64,000 nucleotides of DNA from Actinoplanes utahensis (lineage in GTDB: Bacteria; Actinomycetota; Actinomycetes; Mycobacteriales; Micromonosporaceae): positions 62,001 to 126,000 of the forward strand of contig NZ_BOMZ01000091.1 in the NCBI RefSeq assembly GCF_016862455.1, in the 5' to 3' direction. Made by a program: the position numbers and the translations under genes. A model generated the notes under the pieces. That model ran no database searches. It was given only the letters and a program-made list of their open reading frames with translations, and was not told where the DNA came from. Below are positions 16,385 to 24,786 of this stretch, in pieces. Numbering within the stretch: position 1 is the first letter of the stretch; every line of letters starts with the position of its first letter.

Positions 16385-19300
16385 TCGACGGGGTGATCTC
16401 GGTTCTGCGGGCGGCCGGTTTCGAGCCGACCTGGGAGGAGGTCGCCGACACCGTCTGGCTGGCCGGTCAGATCACCGGCGAGCCGATCCCGCCCGCCACC
16501 GGAACGCCCGCGCCACCGCCTGAGGGAGACCCCGCGCCGGGCCGGGCGCCGGGCCGCCCGGCGACCCCGCGATCACCGCCCGCCGCCGCCCCGGCGCCCG
16601 ACGTGCCACCGGCCGCCCTCACCGTTCCGGCCGCGCCGGGGGCGTCCTGGCAGCACGGCGAACTGAGTTTCCGGACCCCGGCCTCGACCGCCCTGCCCGG
16701 CGCGCGCAAGCTCGGACGATCCCTGCGGGCGCTGAAGCGCCGGGTCCCCGCCCGGACCGGCACGGTCCTCGACGAGATCGCCACCGCGGACCGCGCCGCC
16801 GACGGCGGGCTCTGGCTGCCGGTGCTGCGCCCGGGCACGGAACGCTGGCTCGACCTGGCCGTCGTCGTCGACCAGAGCCCGTCCATGGCGGTCTGGGCCC
16901 GTGCCGTGGAAGAGCTGCGCGGCCTGCTGGAACGCCTCGGAGCCTTCCGCGACGTACGGATCTGGCTGCTGGAGACCGGGGAGACGCCGGTGCTGCGGGC
17001 CGGCACCGCGTCCGGGACCAGCAGACCGCGGACCGCGTCACCCCGCGACCTGCTCGACCCCGGCGGGCGGCGGCTCATCCTGGTGGTCAGCGACTGTGTG
17101 GGCGACGGATGGCACACCGGGGCGGTGCCGTCGCTGCTGCACCTGTGGGGCGGGCAGGGCCCGGTCGCGATCGTGCAGGTGCTGCCGCAGCGGCTGTGGC
17201 GGTACACGGCGGTGCGGACCGAGCGGGTGGAGCTGCGGTCGCCGTACCCGGGGGCGCCGAACGAGCGCCTGCGAGACGCCTTCTGGGCGCCCGCCGTGCC
17301 ACGGACCCGTCGGCGCCGGAACGCGGCGGTGCAGGCGGCTGCCGTACCGGTGCCGGTGGTTCCGCTGGAGACGCGCTGGCTGGCGCCCTGGTCGGCGCTC
17401 GTCGCCGGGGCCGGCGGGCGAGCGGTGCCGTCCGTGGTCACCTGGGTCCGGGCCGGGGACGGCCAGGCCCCGCCGCAGGCTCCGGACGCCGGGCGGATGA
17501 CGGCGGAGGAACGGCTGCGGCAGTTCCGGGCGGTGGTGTCGCCGGAGGCGTTCCAGCTGGCCGGGTATCTGGCGGCGGTGCCGCTGACGCTGCCGGTGAT
17601 GCGGCTGGTCCAGGAGGCGATGATGCCCGGGACCGGGCAGGCGCACCTGGCCGAGGTGCTGCTCACGGTGCTGGAGCGGAAGACCCCCGAGGACGCGGCG
17701 ATTCATCCGGACGACGTCGGATACGACTTCGCCGATGGGGTACGGGATCTGCTGCTCGACACCGTCCTCGGCAGTGAGGTGCTGAGCGTCCTGCACACGG
17801 TCGGCGACTTCGTCGGCCGGCACAGCCACCGCGGTCGGACCTTCGCCTCCGCGCTGCTGGAGGCGCCGGACGGCGACGTGTCCGCCGGGGAGCGGGCGTT
17901 CGCACTGGTCAGCGCCGCGACGCTACGCCGGTTCGGCCCGGACTACACCGGCCTGGCCGACCGTCTGGAGGGCCGGCCCGCGCACGTCCCGCAGCCCGGG
18001 GCCCGCCTGATCCTGGACGTGGTGCCGATCCGGCGGGAGGACGGCGCGGAACTGCTCGCGTTGCGCGCCGAGGGCCGGGACCGCCTGTCGGTGATGCCGG
18101 TGACCAGTGACGAACCCGCATTGGCCCTGTCCCGTTATCGCCCCGGCGTCGAGGCAGCACGATCGGCGGGGCGACGGCTCCACGACGCGATCACCGTCGA
18201 CCCGGAGGTGCGCGACCTGCTCAGAGGGCGGCCCGGAACGCTGCTGGCGCCGGCCGACTCGTTGCCCTGGGAGTCGCTGTGCACGCCGGACGGCCGGTTC
18301 CTCGCGGTCGACGAGGGGTGGGGCGTCGGCCGGTTCTTCGAGCACCGGTCGTCGTCGCTGCCCTATTGGCCGATCGTCGGGCCGGTGCGCGTGCTGGCGA
18401 TCCTCGCCTCCCCGGTGGTCACCGGCGACGCCGAGTTCGAGGCCCTGCTCCAGGCGTCCGGGCCCACCGGCGGCGGCGTACAGATGCTCGTGGTCGCCGT
18501 CGAGGAGCGGATCCTCGAGCACGCCCGCCGTCGTTCCCCGTGGTTGCGCGCGGAGGCCGTCCCACCGACCGTGACCGGCCTCCGTGACCTGGTCCGTTCG
18601 TTCCGGCCGCAGGTCGTCCACATCTTCGGTTACGCGGAGGCCGGTCCGGCCCCGACGCTCGAACTGGGCACCCGGGCCGGGATGACCTCGCGGGTCCCCT
18701 CGGCGACGTTGCAGGTGGGGCCGGGGTCGCTGCGCGGATGGTGGGATCACGCCGTGACGGCGCCGATCGTCGTCGTCATGGCATCGGAGAGCGCCCCGTT
18801 CTGCCGGCGGCTCGTCGACCAGGGTTCGGTCATCGCCGCGATCGGCATGCGGTCCCACCTGACCGTGCCCGACTCGGCGTCGTTCACCTCCGCCTTCTAC
18901 CGCGAACTGTTGCCGCTGCTCGCCGGCGCGGCATCCGGTTCCGGCGCCGTGCCCGTCGATCTCGCCGCTCTCGTCACACCGGCCCGGCGGGCGCTCGCGC
19001 AACGGGACCGCCGGAGCGCGGTCTGGACCATGCCGATCGTCTACACGCCCCGTCAGACGCTCATCGCCCGCGCGGTCACCGCGGAAGCCGTCACCAACCT
19101 GGCCAGGGCCGACGTGTTCGACGAGTTCCTCACCCGGCTGCCGCCGGAGACCCCGGCCGAGGTCACCGCCGAGATCCAGGCGGGTCGTGACCAGGCCCGG
19201 AGCCAGGCGTACGGAATCGTCACCGATGCCTTCGACCGGGAGTCGGCGAAGGCCGGGGCCGATCTCCTGCGTCCCTCCCTCGACCATCCGGCGCTGATCA

Positions 19301-20016
19301 GCCCCGGCATGCTCGGCGAGATGACGGAGGTGCTGACGTATTCACCGCGCACGTTGAAAGAGGTGCAGGACTCCCTGCGGAGGATGGCTGTCGTCTTCGA
19401 CGAACTGCCGCCCTTGCGGAGGTATCACGCGGTGCGCATGGCCGTCGCCGACCGGCTGATCGCCGCGTTGCACACCTCGGTGTCCGATCCCCGTTGGTTC
19501 GAGGCGCTCGCGATCGACTGGAGCCGCCGATACCGCTTCGCGCTGCTGGAGGCGGCCCGGCCCGACGAGGACGTGTCGGCCGCCTGGCAGAGCTTCTTCC
19601 GCCGGGCCGTGAACATGACCGTGAGCCGGCACGACGCGGCGGCGCTCGGCATGAACGTCGCCCTCAATCTCGACCTCCCGCTCACCCTGGTCCGGACCTG
19701 GGAGGAGTTCGGCGCGCCGGACGGCGAGGCGCCCGGCCATGACTACCTGCTGTTCCGGCGGATCCTGAAGAACGAGGTCCCGGCGTTGTTCACGATGTCC
19801 GCGCGGATCGCCCGGCGGCAGAACGAGCCGCGGTTCCAGCCCCTCGACGGCTGGACCCGCGCCATGTTCGCCGACGTCTTCTCCGGCCGTGCCTGGGATC
19901 AAGCCCTGCGTCTGTGGCCGCTGCACGACGACCTGGCGGACCGGGGCGTGGCGCGGGAGACCCTGGACGCCGCCACCGCACAGCTGGGGGAACTGTTGAT
20001 GGAGCGTTCCTTGTAA
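16381..20016 (+). CDS. vWA protein with degenerate CHAT-like region (SAV_2336-like)
   Basis: A 1211-residue multidomain protein. After a Pro/Ala-rich linker (residues 35-80) comes a von Willebrand A domain with MIDAS motif D164-Q-S-P-S168 in LDLAVVVDQSPSM, and further fold elements up to about 480. Residues about 620-860 look like a CHAT protease fold (SLPWESLCTPDGRFLA, RPQVVHIFGYAE, IVVVMASES). However, the catalytic His of the usual GHG is Y751 and the Cys position is S802, so it should be inactive. The last 250 residues are helical and unassigned. It is the likely sensor/platform of the cassette and overlaps the MoxR stop. Function of the dead protease part (ligand or substrate capture) is inferred. 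Confidence 0.82.
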   Translation: MIDGVISVLRAAGFEPTWEEVADTVWLAGQITGEPIPPATGTPAPPPEGDPAPGRAPGRPATPRSPPAAAPAPDVPPAALTVPAAPGASWQHGELSFRTPASTALPGARKLGRSLRALKRRVPARTGTVLDEIATADRAADGGLWLPVLRPGTERWLDLAVVVDQSPSMAVWARAVEELRGLLERLGAFRDVRIWLLETGETPVLRAGTASGTSRPRTASPRDLLDPGGRRLILVVSDCVGDGWHTGAVPSLLHLWGGQGPVAIVQVLPQRLWRYTAVRTERVELRSPYPGAPNERLRDAFWAPAVPRTRRRRNAAVQAAAVPVPVVPLETRWLAPWSALVAGAGGRAVPSVVTWVRAGDGQAPPQAPDAGRMTAEERLRQFRAVVSPEAFQLAGYLAAVPLTLPVMRLVQEAMMPGTGQAHLAEVLLTVLERKTPEDAAIHPDDVGYDFADGVRDLLLDTVLGSEVLSVLHTVGDFVGRHSHRGRTFASALLEAPDGDVSAGERAFALVSAATLRRFGPDYTGLADRLEGRPAHVPQPGARLILDVVPIRREDGAELLALRAEGRDRLSVMPVTSDEPALALSRYRPGVEAARSAGRRLHDAITVDPEVRDLLRGRPGTLLAPADSLPWESLCTPDGRFLAVDEGWGVGRFFEHRSSSLPYWPIVGPVRVLAILASPVVTGDAEFEALLQASGPTGGGVQMLVVAVEERILEHARRRSPWLRAEAVPPTVTGLRDLVRSFRPQVVHIFGYAEAGPAPTLELGTRAGMTSRVPSATLQVGPGSLRGWWDHAVTAPIVVVMASESAPFCRRLVDQGSVIAAIGMRSHLTVPDSASFTSAFYRELLPLLAGAASGSGAVPVDLAALVTPARRALAQRDRRSAVWTMPIVYTPRQTLIARAVTAEAVTNLARADVFDEFLTRLPPETPAEVTAEIQAGRDQARSQAYGIVTDAFDRESAKAGADLLRPSLDHPALISPGMLGEMTEVLTYSPRTLKEVQDSLRRMAVVFDELPPLRRYHAVRMAVADRLIAALHTSVSDPRWFEALAIDWSRRYRFALLEAARPDEDVSAAWQSFFRRAVNMTVSRHDAAALGMNVALNLDLPLTLVRTWEEFGAPDGEAPGHDYLLFRRILKNEVPALFTMSARIARRQNEPRFQPLDGWTRAMFADVFSGRAWDQALRLWPLHDDLADRGVARETLDAATAQLGELLMERSL

Positions 20017-20041
20017 ATGCTCGTCGTGGCCACGGTATGAC

Positions 20042-20057
20042 CATCTAGATATAGATG
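20042..20057. promoter_or_regulatory. Palindrome CATCTA-N4-TAGATG upstream of the metalloprotease
   Basis: CATCTAGATATAGATG is a perfect 6-base inverted repeat around GATA, in an AT-rich island unusual for this window, about 75 bases before the protease start. Plausible operator or part of the promoter; no known consensus is matched. Confidence 0.45.
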
Positions 20058-20130
20058 TTCTTCACTTGCGCTTCCCCATACTGGCTCAACACGTAGTCAT
20101 GCGTGCATGCCTGGTTCGGGGAGGAACCGA

Positions 20131-22398
20131 GTGAAGAAATCCATTGCGCTGGCCGGCGTCACCATGCTGGCCGGCAGCGTTCTCGTGGCCACCGCCACGA
20201 GCAGCTCCGCGGCGCCCACACCTCCGGTCACGCCGCCGTCGCAGGCCCAGGCCGTCGAACGTGCCGACGATCTGATCGAAGCCGCTCCCGCCGCCGTCGA
20301 GGCCGCGCCCGGCGAGACCTACTCCGTCTACCGGACCAAGATCGACGCCGACGGCTCCGCCCACGTCCGGTACACCCGGCAGTACCGGGGCCTGCGCGTC
20401 TACGGCGGTGACTTCGTCGTGCACACCCGGCCCGGCGGCGCGTACAACGGCACCTCGGTCGGCCTGCACGACCCGCTGACCCTCAGCGCCACCCCGACGA
20501 TCGCCGCGGCCGCCGCGGAGAAGGCCGCCAAGGCGCGCTTCGAGGGCCGGGTCAACACCGCGGAAGCCCCCGAACTGTTCGTCGACGCGAGCACCGGCAC
20601 CGGCCGTCTGGCCTGGGAGACCGTCGTCAGCGGGTGGGCCGCCGACGGCCAGACCCCGTCCCGGCTGCACGTGATCAGCGACGCGCGGACCGGCGCGTTC
20701 ATCGGCGAGTTCGACGACATCGAGACGGTCGCCGGCACCGGCGCGAGCGTCTACTCGGGCACCGTCGCCGTCGACACCACGCAGTCCGGCTCGACGTACA
20801 GCATGATCGACCCGTCGCACGGCAACGGCCGTACCTGCGACATGAACAACGGCACCAGCACCTGCACCACCTTCACCGACGCCGACAACGCGTGGGGCAC
20901 GGGCGCGACCTCGAACCGGCAGTCCGCCGCCGTCGACGCCCACTTCGGCGCCGCCAAGACGTTCGACTACTTCAAGAACGTGCACGGCCGCAACGGCATC
21001 TTCGGCAACGGTACGGGTGTCCCGTCCCGCGTCCACTACGGCAACGCGTACGTGAACGCGTTCTGGGACGGCTCCCAGATGACCTACGGCGACGGTTCCG
21101 GCAACTCCCGCCCGCTGGTGTCCCTGGACGTGGCCGGCCACGAGATGTCGCACGGCGTCACCGAGAACGTGGTGTCCGGCGGCCTGACCTACTCCGGCGA
21201 GTCCGGCGGTCTCAACGAGGCCAGCAGCGACATCTTCGGCACGATGGTCGAGTTCTACGCCGACACCGCCGCGGACCCGGGCGACTACCAGGTCGGCGAG
21301 AAGATCAACATCAACGGCAACGGTACGCCGCTGCGCTACATGTACAACCCGACCCTCGACGGCAAGGGGCACGGCTGCTGGTCGACCAGCACCAACACCG
21401 TCGACGTGCACTACTCGTCCGGCGTCGGCAACCACTTCTTCTTCAACCTGGCCGAGGGCACCGGCGCCACCGCGTACGGCACCTCGCCCGTCTGCGGCTC
21501 CGCGCCCGCCGTCACCGGCATCGGCCGGGACAAGGCCGCCGCCATCTGGTACCGGGCGCTGGACGCCTACTTCACCTCCAACACCCGCTACGTGAACACG
21601 TCGAACCCGTCCAACACGGCCCGCGCCTACACCCTGCGCGCCGCCACCGACCTGTACGGCTCGTGCTCCACCGAGTACCGGACCGTCCAGGCCGCCTGGA
21701 CCGCGGTCAACGTCGCCGGCAGCGACTCCACCTGCTCCACCGGCAACGACTTCGCGGTGTCGGTCAACCCGGCGTCCGCCGCGGTGAACCCCGGCTCGTC
21801 CGTCACCGCCACCGTCAGCACCGCCGTCACCGGCGGCAGCGCCCAGACCGTCGCCCTGACCGCGTCCGGCCTGCCCAGCGGCGCCACCGCGTCGTTCAGC
21901 CCGGCCTCGGTCACCGCCGGCGGCACCTCCACGCTGACGATCGCCACCACCGCGGCCACCGCCCCCGGCACCTACCCGGTCACCGTCAACGGCGCGGGCG
22001 CCTCGGCCACCCGCACCGCCACGTTCACCCTGACCGTGAACGGCTCCGGCGGCGGCAGCTGCACCGGCACCAACGCCACCGACGTGACGATCCCGGACAA
22101 CACCACCGTCACCTCGGCGATCACCGTCAGCGGCTGTGCCCGCAACGCCTCGTCCGCCGGCAAGGTCGAGGTCCACATCGTGCACCCGTACGTCGGTGAC
22201 CTGGCCGTCGCCCTGGTCGCCCCGGACGGCAGCGTCTACACGCTGCGCAGCCGGTCCGGCGGCAGCGCCGACAACATCGACGCCACCTACACGGCCAACC
22301 TGTCCACCGAGGCGGCCAACGGCACCTGGCGCCTGCGCGTCCAGGACGCCGCGTCCGCCGACACCGGCTACCTCAACAGCTGGACCCTGACCCTCTGA
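20131..22398 (+). CDS. Secreted M4 (thermolysin-like) metalloprotease with P domain
   Basis: A 755-residue preproprotein. Signal peptide is VKKSIALAGVTMLAGSVLVA ending near SSSAAP. A propeptide follows to about residue 200 (VYRTKIDADGSAHVRYTRQY, RGLRVYGGDFVVH). The M4 catalytic domain has the zinc motif GHEMSHGVTENV, the third ligand in SGGLNEASSD, and HYSSGVGNHFFFNLAEG with the conserved His region. After it come an Ig-like/PKD-type repeat (FAVSVNPASAAVNPGSSVTA) and a proprotein-convertase P domain (VEVHIVHPYVGDLAVALVAP to the end). I chose the GTG with GGGGAGGA six bases upstream; an ATG at 20107 would add eight residues. A strong hairpin follows the stop. Extracellular protein degradation is the expected role. 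Confidence 0.92.
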   Translation: MKKSIALAGVTMLAGSVLVATATSSSAAPTPPVTPPSQAQAVERADDLIEAAPAAVEAAPGETYSVYRTKIDADGSAHVRYTRQYRGLRVYGGDFVVHTRPGGAYNGTSVGLHDPLTLSATPTIAAAAAEKAAKARFEGRVNTAEAPELFVDASTGTGRLAWETVVSGWAADGQTPSRLHVISDARTGAFIGEFDDIETVAGTGASVYSGTVAVDTTQSGSTYSMIDPSHGNGRTCDMNNGTSTCTTFTDADNAWGTGATSNRQSAAVDAHFGAAKTFDYFKNVHGRNGIFGNGTGVPSRVHYGNAYVNAFWDGSQMTYGDGSGNSRPLVSLDVAGHEMSHGVTENVVSGGLTYSGESGGLNEASSDIFGTMVEFYADTAADPGDYQVGEKININGNGTPLRYMYNPTLDGKGHGCWSTSTNTVDVHYSSGVGNHFFFNLAEGTGATAYGTSPVCGSAPAVTGIGRDKAAAIWYRALDAYFTSNTRYVNTSNPSNTARAYTLRAATDLYGSCSTEYRTVQAAWTAVNVAGSDSTCSTGNDFAVSVNPASAAVNPGSSVTATVSTAVTGGSAQTVALTASGLPSGATASFSPASVTAGGTSTLTIATTAATAPGTYPVTVNGAGASATRTATFTLTVNGSGGGSCTGTNATDVTIPDNTTVTSAITVSGCARNASSAGKVEVHIVHPYVGDLAVALVAPDGSVYTLRSRSGGSADNIDATYTANLSTEAANGTWRLRVQDAASADTGYLNSWTLTL

Positions 22399-22406
22399 TC
22401 CGATCA

Positions 22407-22441
22407 CCGCGGCCGGCTGTCCCCCGGGCAGCCGGCCGCGG
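22407..22441 (+). terminator. Hairpin terminator after the metalloprotease
   Basis: A perfect 13-base stem (CCGCGGCCGGCTG / CAGCCGGCCGCGG) with a nine-base loop, starting nine bases after the stop codon. There is no T-tract, as is common for actinomycete terminators. Confidence 0.8.
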
Positions 22442-22489
22442 CATCCGTCGGCTACGCTGCGACCAATTTCGATCATGGGGGAACTCGGA

Positions 22490-23962
22490 ATGGTCTTCAC
22501 CGGTGGCAGGCGTCGGGGACGCCGTACCGTCTCGATCGTGGCTGTCGCGTCCGGCCTGGTGGCCGCCGCGGCGGGCCCGGCGTCCGCGGAGGATCCCGCG
22601 CCGGATGTCACGGCGCCGGTCATCACGGACCTGGGAATCGAGCCCGGGAAGCTGATGCCGCGGACGTTCAAGTTCGAACCGGTCGTGACCGATGACGTCG
22701 GTGTCGCGAAGATCGAGGGCTCCCTCGCTGGTCAGCGCTATCACGTGTGGTGCAGCCTGGTGTCCTGCACGGTCGAGACCACCAACGTGGAGCACGATGC
22801 CGAGGTGCCACTGGCGGTGTGGGCGACCGACGTGGCCGGAAACAAGAGCGAGGTCGTGACCACGACGGTGCGCATCGACAGGGAGTCGCCGACGGCGACC
22901 CTGTCGCCGGCGGTCCGTTCCACGATGAAGAGCGGGCCGGTCACCATCACCCTGTCCAAGGTGCCGGAGGACATCGCGACGATCGAGATGACCGCCGGGT
23001 ACAAGGGCGAGGTCTTGGACAGCAGGACCGAAGGGCCGTGGGTGTTCACCTGGAACGCGGTGGCCGGCGCGCCCAGGCTCCACTTCCGGTTCGTCGACCG
23101 GGCCGGCAACGAGATCATCGCGAGCAGCGAGTACGTCGTGGACGACGATGCCCCGATCATCGAGCGCGTCGACTCCGTAAGCACGTACTCGCCCGGCCGG
23201 GTGGACCTGAACGACGGCTGGGTCGGCTCGTTCAGCCGCCTGAGCGCCAAGGTCAGAGACGCCTCGAAGGTCACCCGTATCGAGTGGCGGCTCAACGGCA
23301 AGGTCGCCTCGAACTCCTTCGAATACTTCTGGATTCCCGGGAACCTGAACGCCACCCAGGCGGTGGTCACGGTCCAGGTCTGGGACGCGCTGGGACACGC
23401 CTCGGCGCCGAAGCTGTTCCGTGTCAACATCGACAGCACGGCGCCGGCCATGACCGTGACCCCGGCCGAGGGCGCACTGATTCGGGGCACGACGTTCCGA
23501 ACCTCGGTCAAGGCCACCGACCCGCACGGCGTCTCCTGGGTTCAGCTGCAGGGGCCGGACAACCCGACCGGATCGCGGGCCGACACCCTGACCGTGCCTT
23601 CCGGCCGTGACGGTGCCCGCACGGTGACCTGGCTGAGCGTCGACAACCTGGGCAACTCCGTCTCTGCGGACCGCACGGTGATCGTCGACAACACGGCGCC
23701 GGTCGTGGGGTACAAGAGCGGCCCGAAGAACCTGTCGAAGCTGACAGGCAAGACCGCGCTGACCGCGGCGGCCCTGGACCGCAACGGCATTCTCGGCGTG
23801 CAGTTGCTGGTCAACGGCAAGGTGGTGGCGACCGACGTGACCGGCCCGTACAGCTTCGTGCTCGACCCCAAGAAGTACGGGACGACGTTCACCGTCCAGT
23901 TCCGGGGCTACGACAAGGCGGGCAACTACCAGCACAGCGCCAAGCTCACCTACCGCCGCTGA
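22490..23962 (+). CDS. Secreted protein of tandem Ig-like repeats
   Basis: A 490-residue protein with Sec signal peptide (VSIVAVASGLVAAAAGPASA, cut near SAED). The mature part is about four or five beta-sandwich repeats, recognisable by the recurring start TAPVI / ESPTATL / DAPII / TAPAM / TAPVVG and the end VWATDVAGNKSE / FRFVDRAGNE / GYDKAGNYQ. These are bacterial Ig-like domains often found in cell-surface or cell-wall proteins. There is no anchor or enzyme motif. I prefer the ATG at 22490 because GGGGGAA lies six bases before it; an ATG at 22475 is also in frame. The gene ends four bases from the convergent lysozyme-like gene. Function unknown, perhaps adhesive. Confidence 0.85.
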   Translation: MVFTGGRRRGRRTVSIVAVASGLVAAAAGPASAEDPAPDVTAPVITDLGIEPGKLMPRTFKFEPVVTDDVGVAKIEGSLAGQRYHVWCSLVSCTVETTNVEHDAEVPLAVWATDVAGNKSEVVTTTVRIDRESPTATLSPAVRSTMKSGPVTITLSKVPEDIATIEMTAGYKGEVLDSRTEGPWVFTWNAVAGAPRLHFRFVDRAGNEIIASSEYVVDDDAPIIERVDSVSTYSPGRVDLNDGWVGSFSRLSAKVRDASKVTRIEWRLNGKVASNSFEYFWIPGNLNATQAVVTVQVWDALGHASAPKLFRVNIDSTAPAMTVTPAEGALIRGTTFRTSVKATDPHGVSWVQLQGPDNPTGSRADTLTVPSGRDGARTVTWLSVDNLGNSVSADRTVIVDNTAPVVGYKSGPKNLSKLTGKTALTAAALDRNGILGVQLLVNGKVVATDVTGPYSFVLDPKKYGTTFTVQFRGYDKAGNYQHSAKLTYRR

Positions 23963-23966
23963 CGGG

Positions 23967-24473
23967 TCAGGAGCACGCGGGCTGGGCCTGGAGCGCGCCC
24001 ACCAGGGTGGTGGCGGAGGCGGTGTGTTTGGCGTACGCCTCCGGGAAGGCGGAGATCTGCACCGCCTGCGCCGCCTCGGTGAGCCGCATCTTCCGCCAGC
24101 CCTTGACCTTGAGCAGCTTGTCGTAGAACTTGTGGGTCTGGTAGGCCGGATCGGACAACTGCCGGGGTGTGCCCCATCCCTGGCTGGGCCGCTGCTGGAA
24201 CAGGCCGATCGAGTCCCGGTCCCCGCCGCGCAGGTTGCGCAGGCTCGACTCCTGCAACGCGGTGGCGACCGCGATCACCAGCGCCTCGTCCGGCACCTGC
24301 CGTTGCCTGCCGATGGTGACGATGAGCCGGGCGTTGGCGATCTGCTCGGCGTTCCATCTCCCCAGATCTTTCGGGGGTACGGGGCCGGCGGCGCATTTCG
24401 TGTCGGCGCGCACGAGCGGGCTTGCCAGAAAAGCGATGACGACGGCGACGACAGTCACGAGGAACGTGCGCAC
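23967..24473 (-). CDS. Secreted lysozyme-like (transglycosylase fold) peptidoglycan hydrolase
   Basis: A 168-residue protein with an N-terminal hydrophobic segment (FLVTVVAVVIAFLASPLVRA), either a signal peptide or anchor. The domain NARLIVTIGRQRQVPDEALV, AVATALQESSLRNL, DSIGLFQQRPSQGWGTP is a goose-lysozyme/SLT-type fold. The likely catalytic Glu is in QESSL and the conserved IGLFQQRPS substrate groove follows. Two Cys (KCAAG and PACS at the end) could form a disulfide. It probably cleaves peptidoglycan glycan strands during growth. It stands alone on its strand, convergent with the Ig-repeat gene and divergent from the GH16 gene. Confidence 0.82.
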   Translation of the reverse strand: MRTFLVTVVAVVIAFLASPLVRADTKCAAGPVPPKDLGRWNAEQIANARLIVTIGRQRQVPDEALVIAVATALQESSLRNLRGGDRDSIGLFQQRPSQGWGTPRQLSDPAYQTHKFYDKLLKVKGWRKMRLTEAAQAVQISAFPEAYAKHTASATTLVGALQAQPACS

Positions 24474-24786
24474 AGGCGAGCGGAACCTTCCGGGGGGTGC
24501 GGGGCCTCGCGAAGGCTACCTGTCGACCGCCGTCGACAGTGGACTCGCGCCGCACAATGATCCGTTCAGCCGATCACCGACCGTCCGTGTGCCGGATCGC
24601 CGGGGTTCCGGAACCTCGGCGGCGATCAGGGGCTGAGCTGGGCGGATGTGGGACCGGTACCGAAACCGGTTCCGGGTGGCATTGACTCCGGTCGACGGCG
24701 GTGCCACGGTGACGACTAGAGAGCGGTTTCACGAGTTGTTCCCCACTTGGAAACAGACTCGACACATCCCCTGAGGAGTCCCTCCC
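24474..24786. promoter_or_regulatory. Divergent promoter region rich in palindromes (lysozyme-like / GH16)
   Basis: About 310 bases without a gene. They contain CTGTCGAC-CGCC-GTCGACAG (24520-24539), GGTTCCGGAACC (24604-24615) and a dyad centred on AACCGGTT (near 24668). These could be operators for sugar-responsive or cell-wall-responsive repressors controlling the two secreted enzymes; no known consensus such as the CebR box is matched. GAGGAG precedes the GH16 start. Confidence 0.5.

Noticed and set aside
20086..22671. An 861-codon open frame on the minus strand opposite the metalloprotease
   Set aside because: Low-complexity Gly/Val/Arg translation typical of antisense frames; the plus strand has a full M4 protease.
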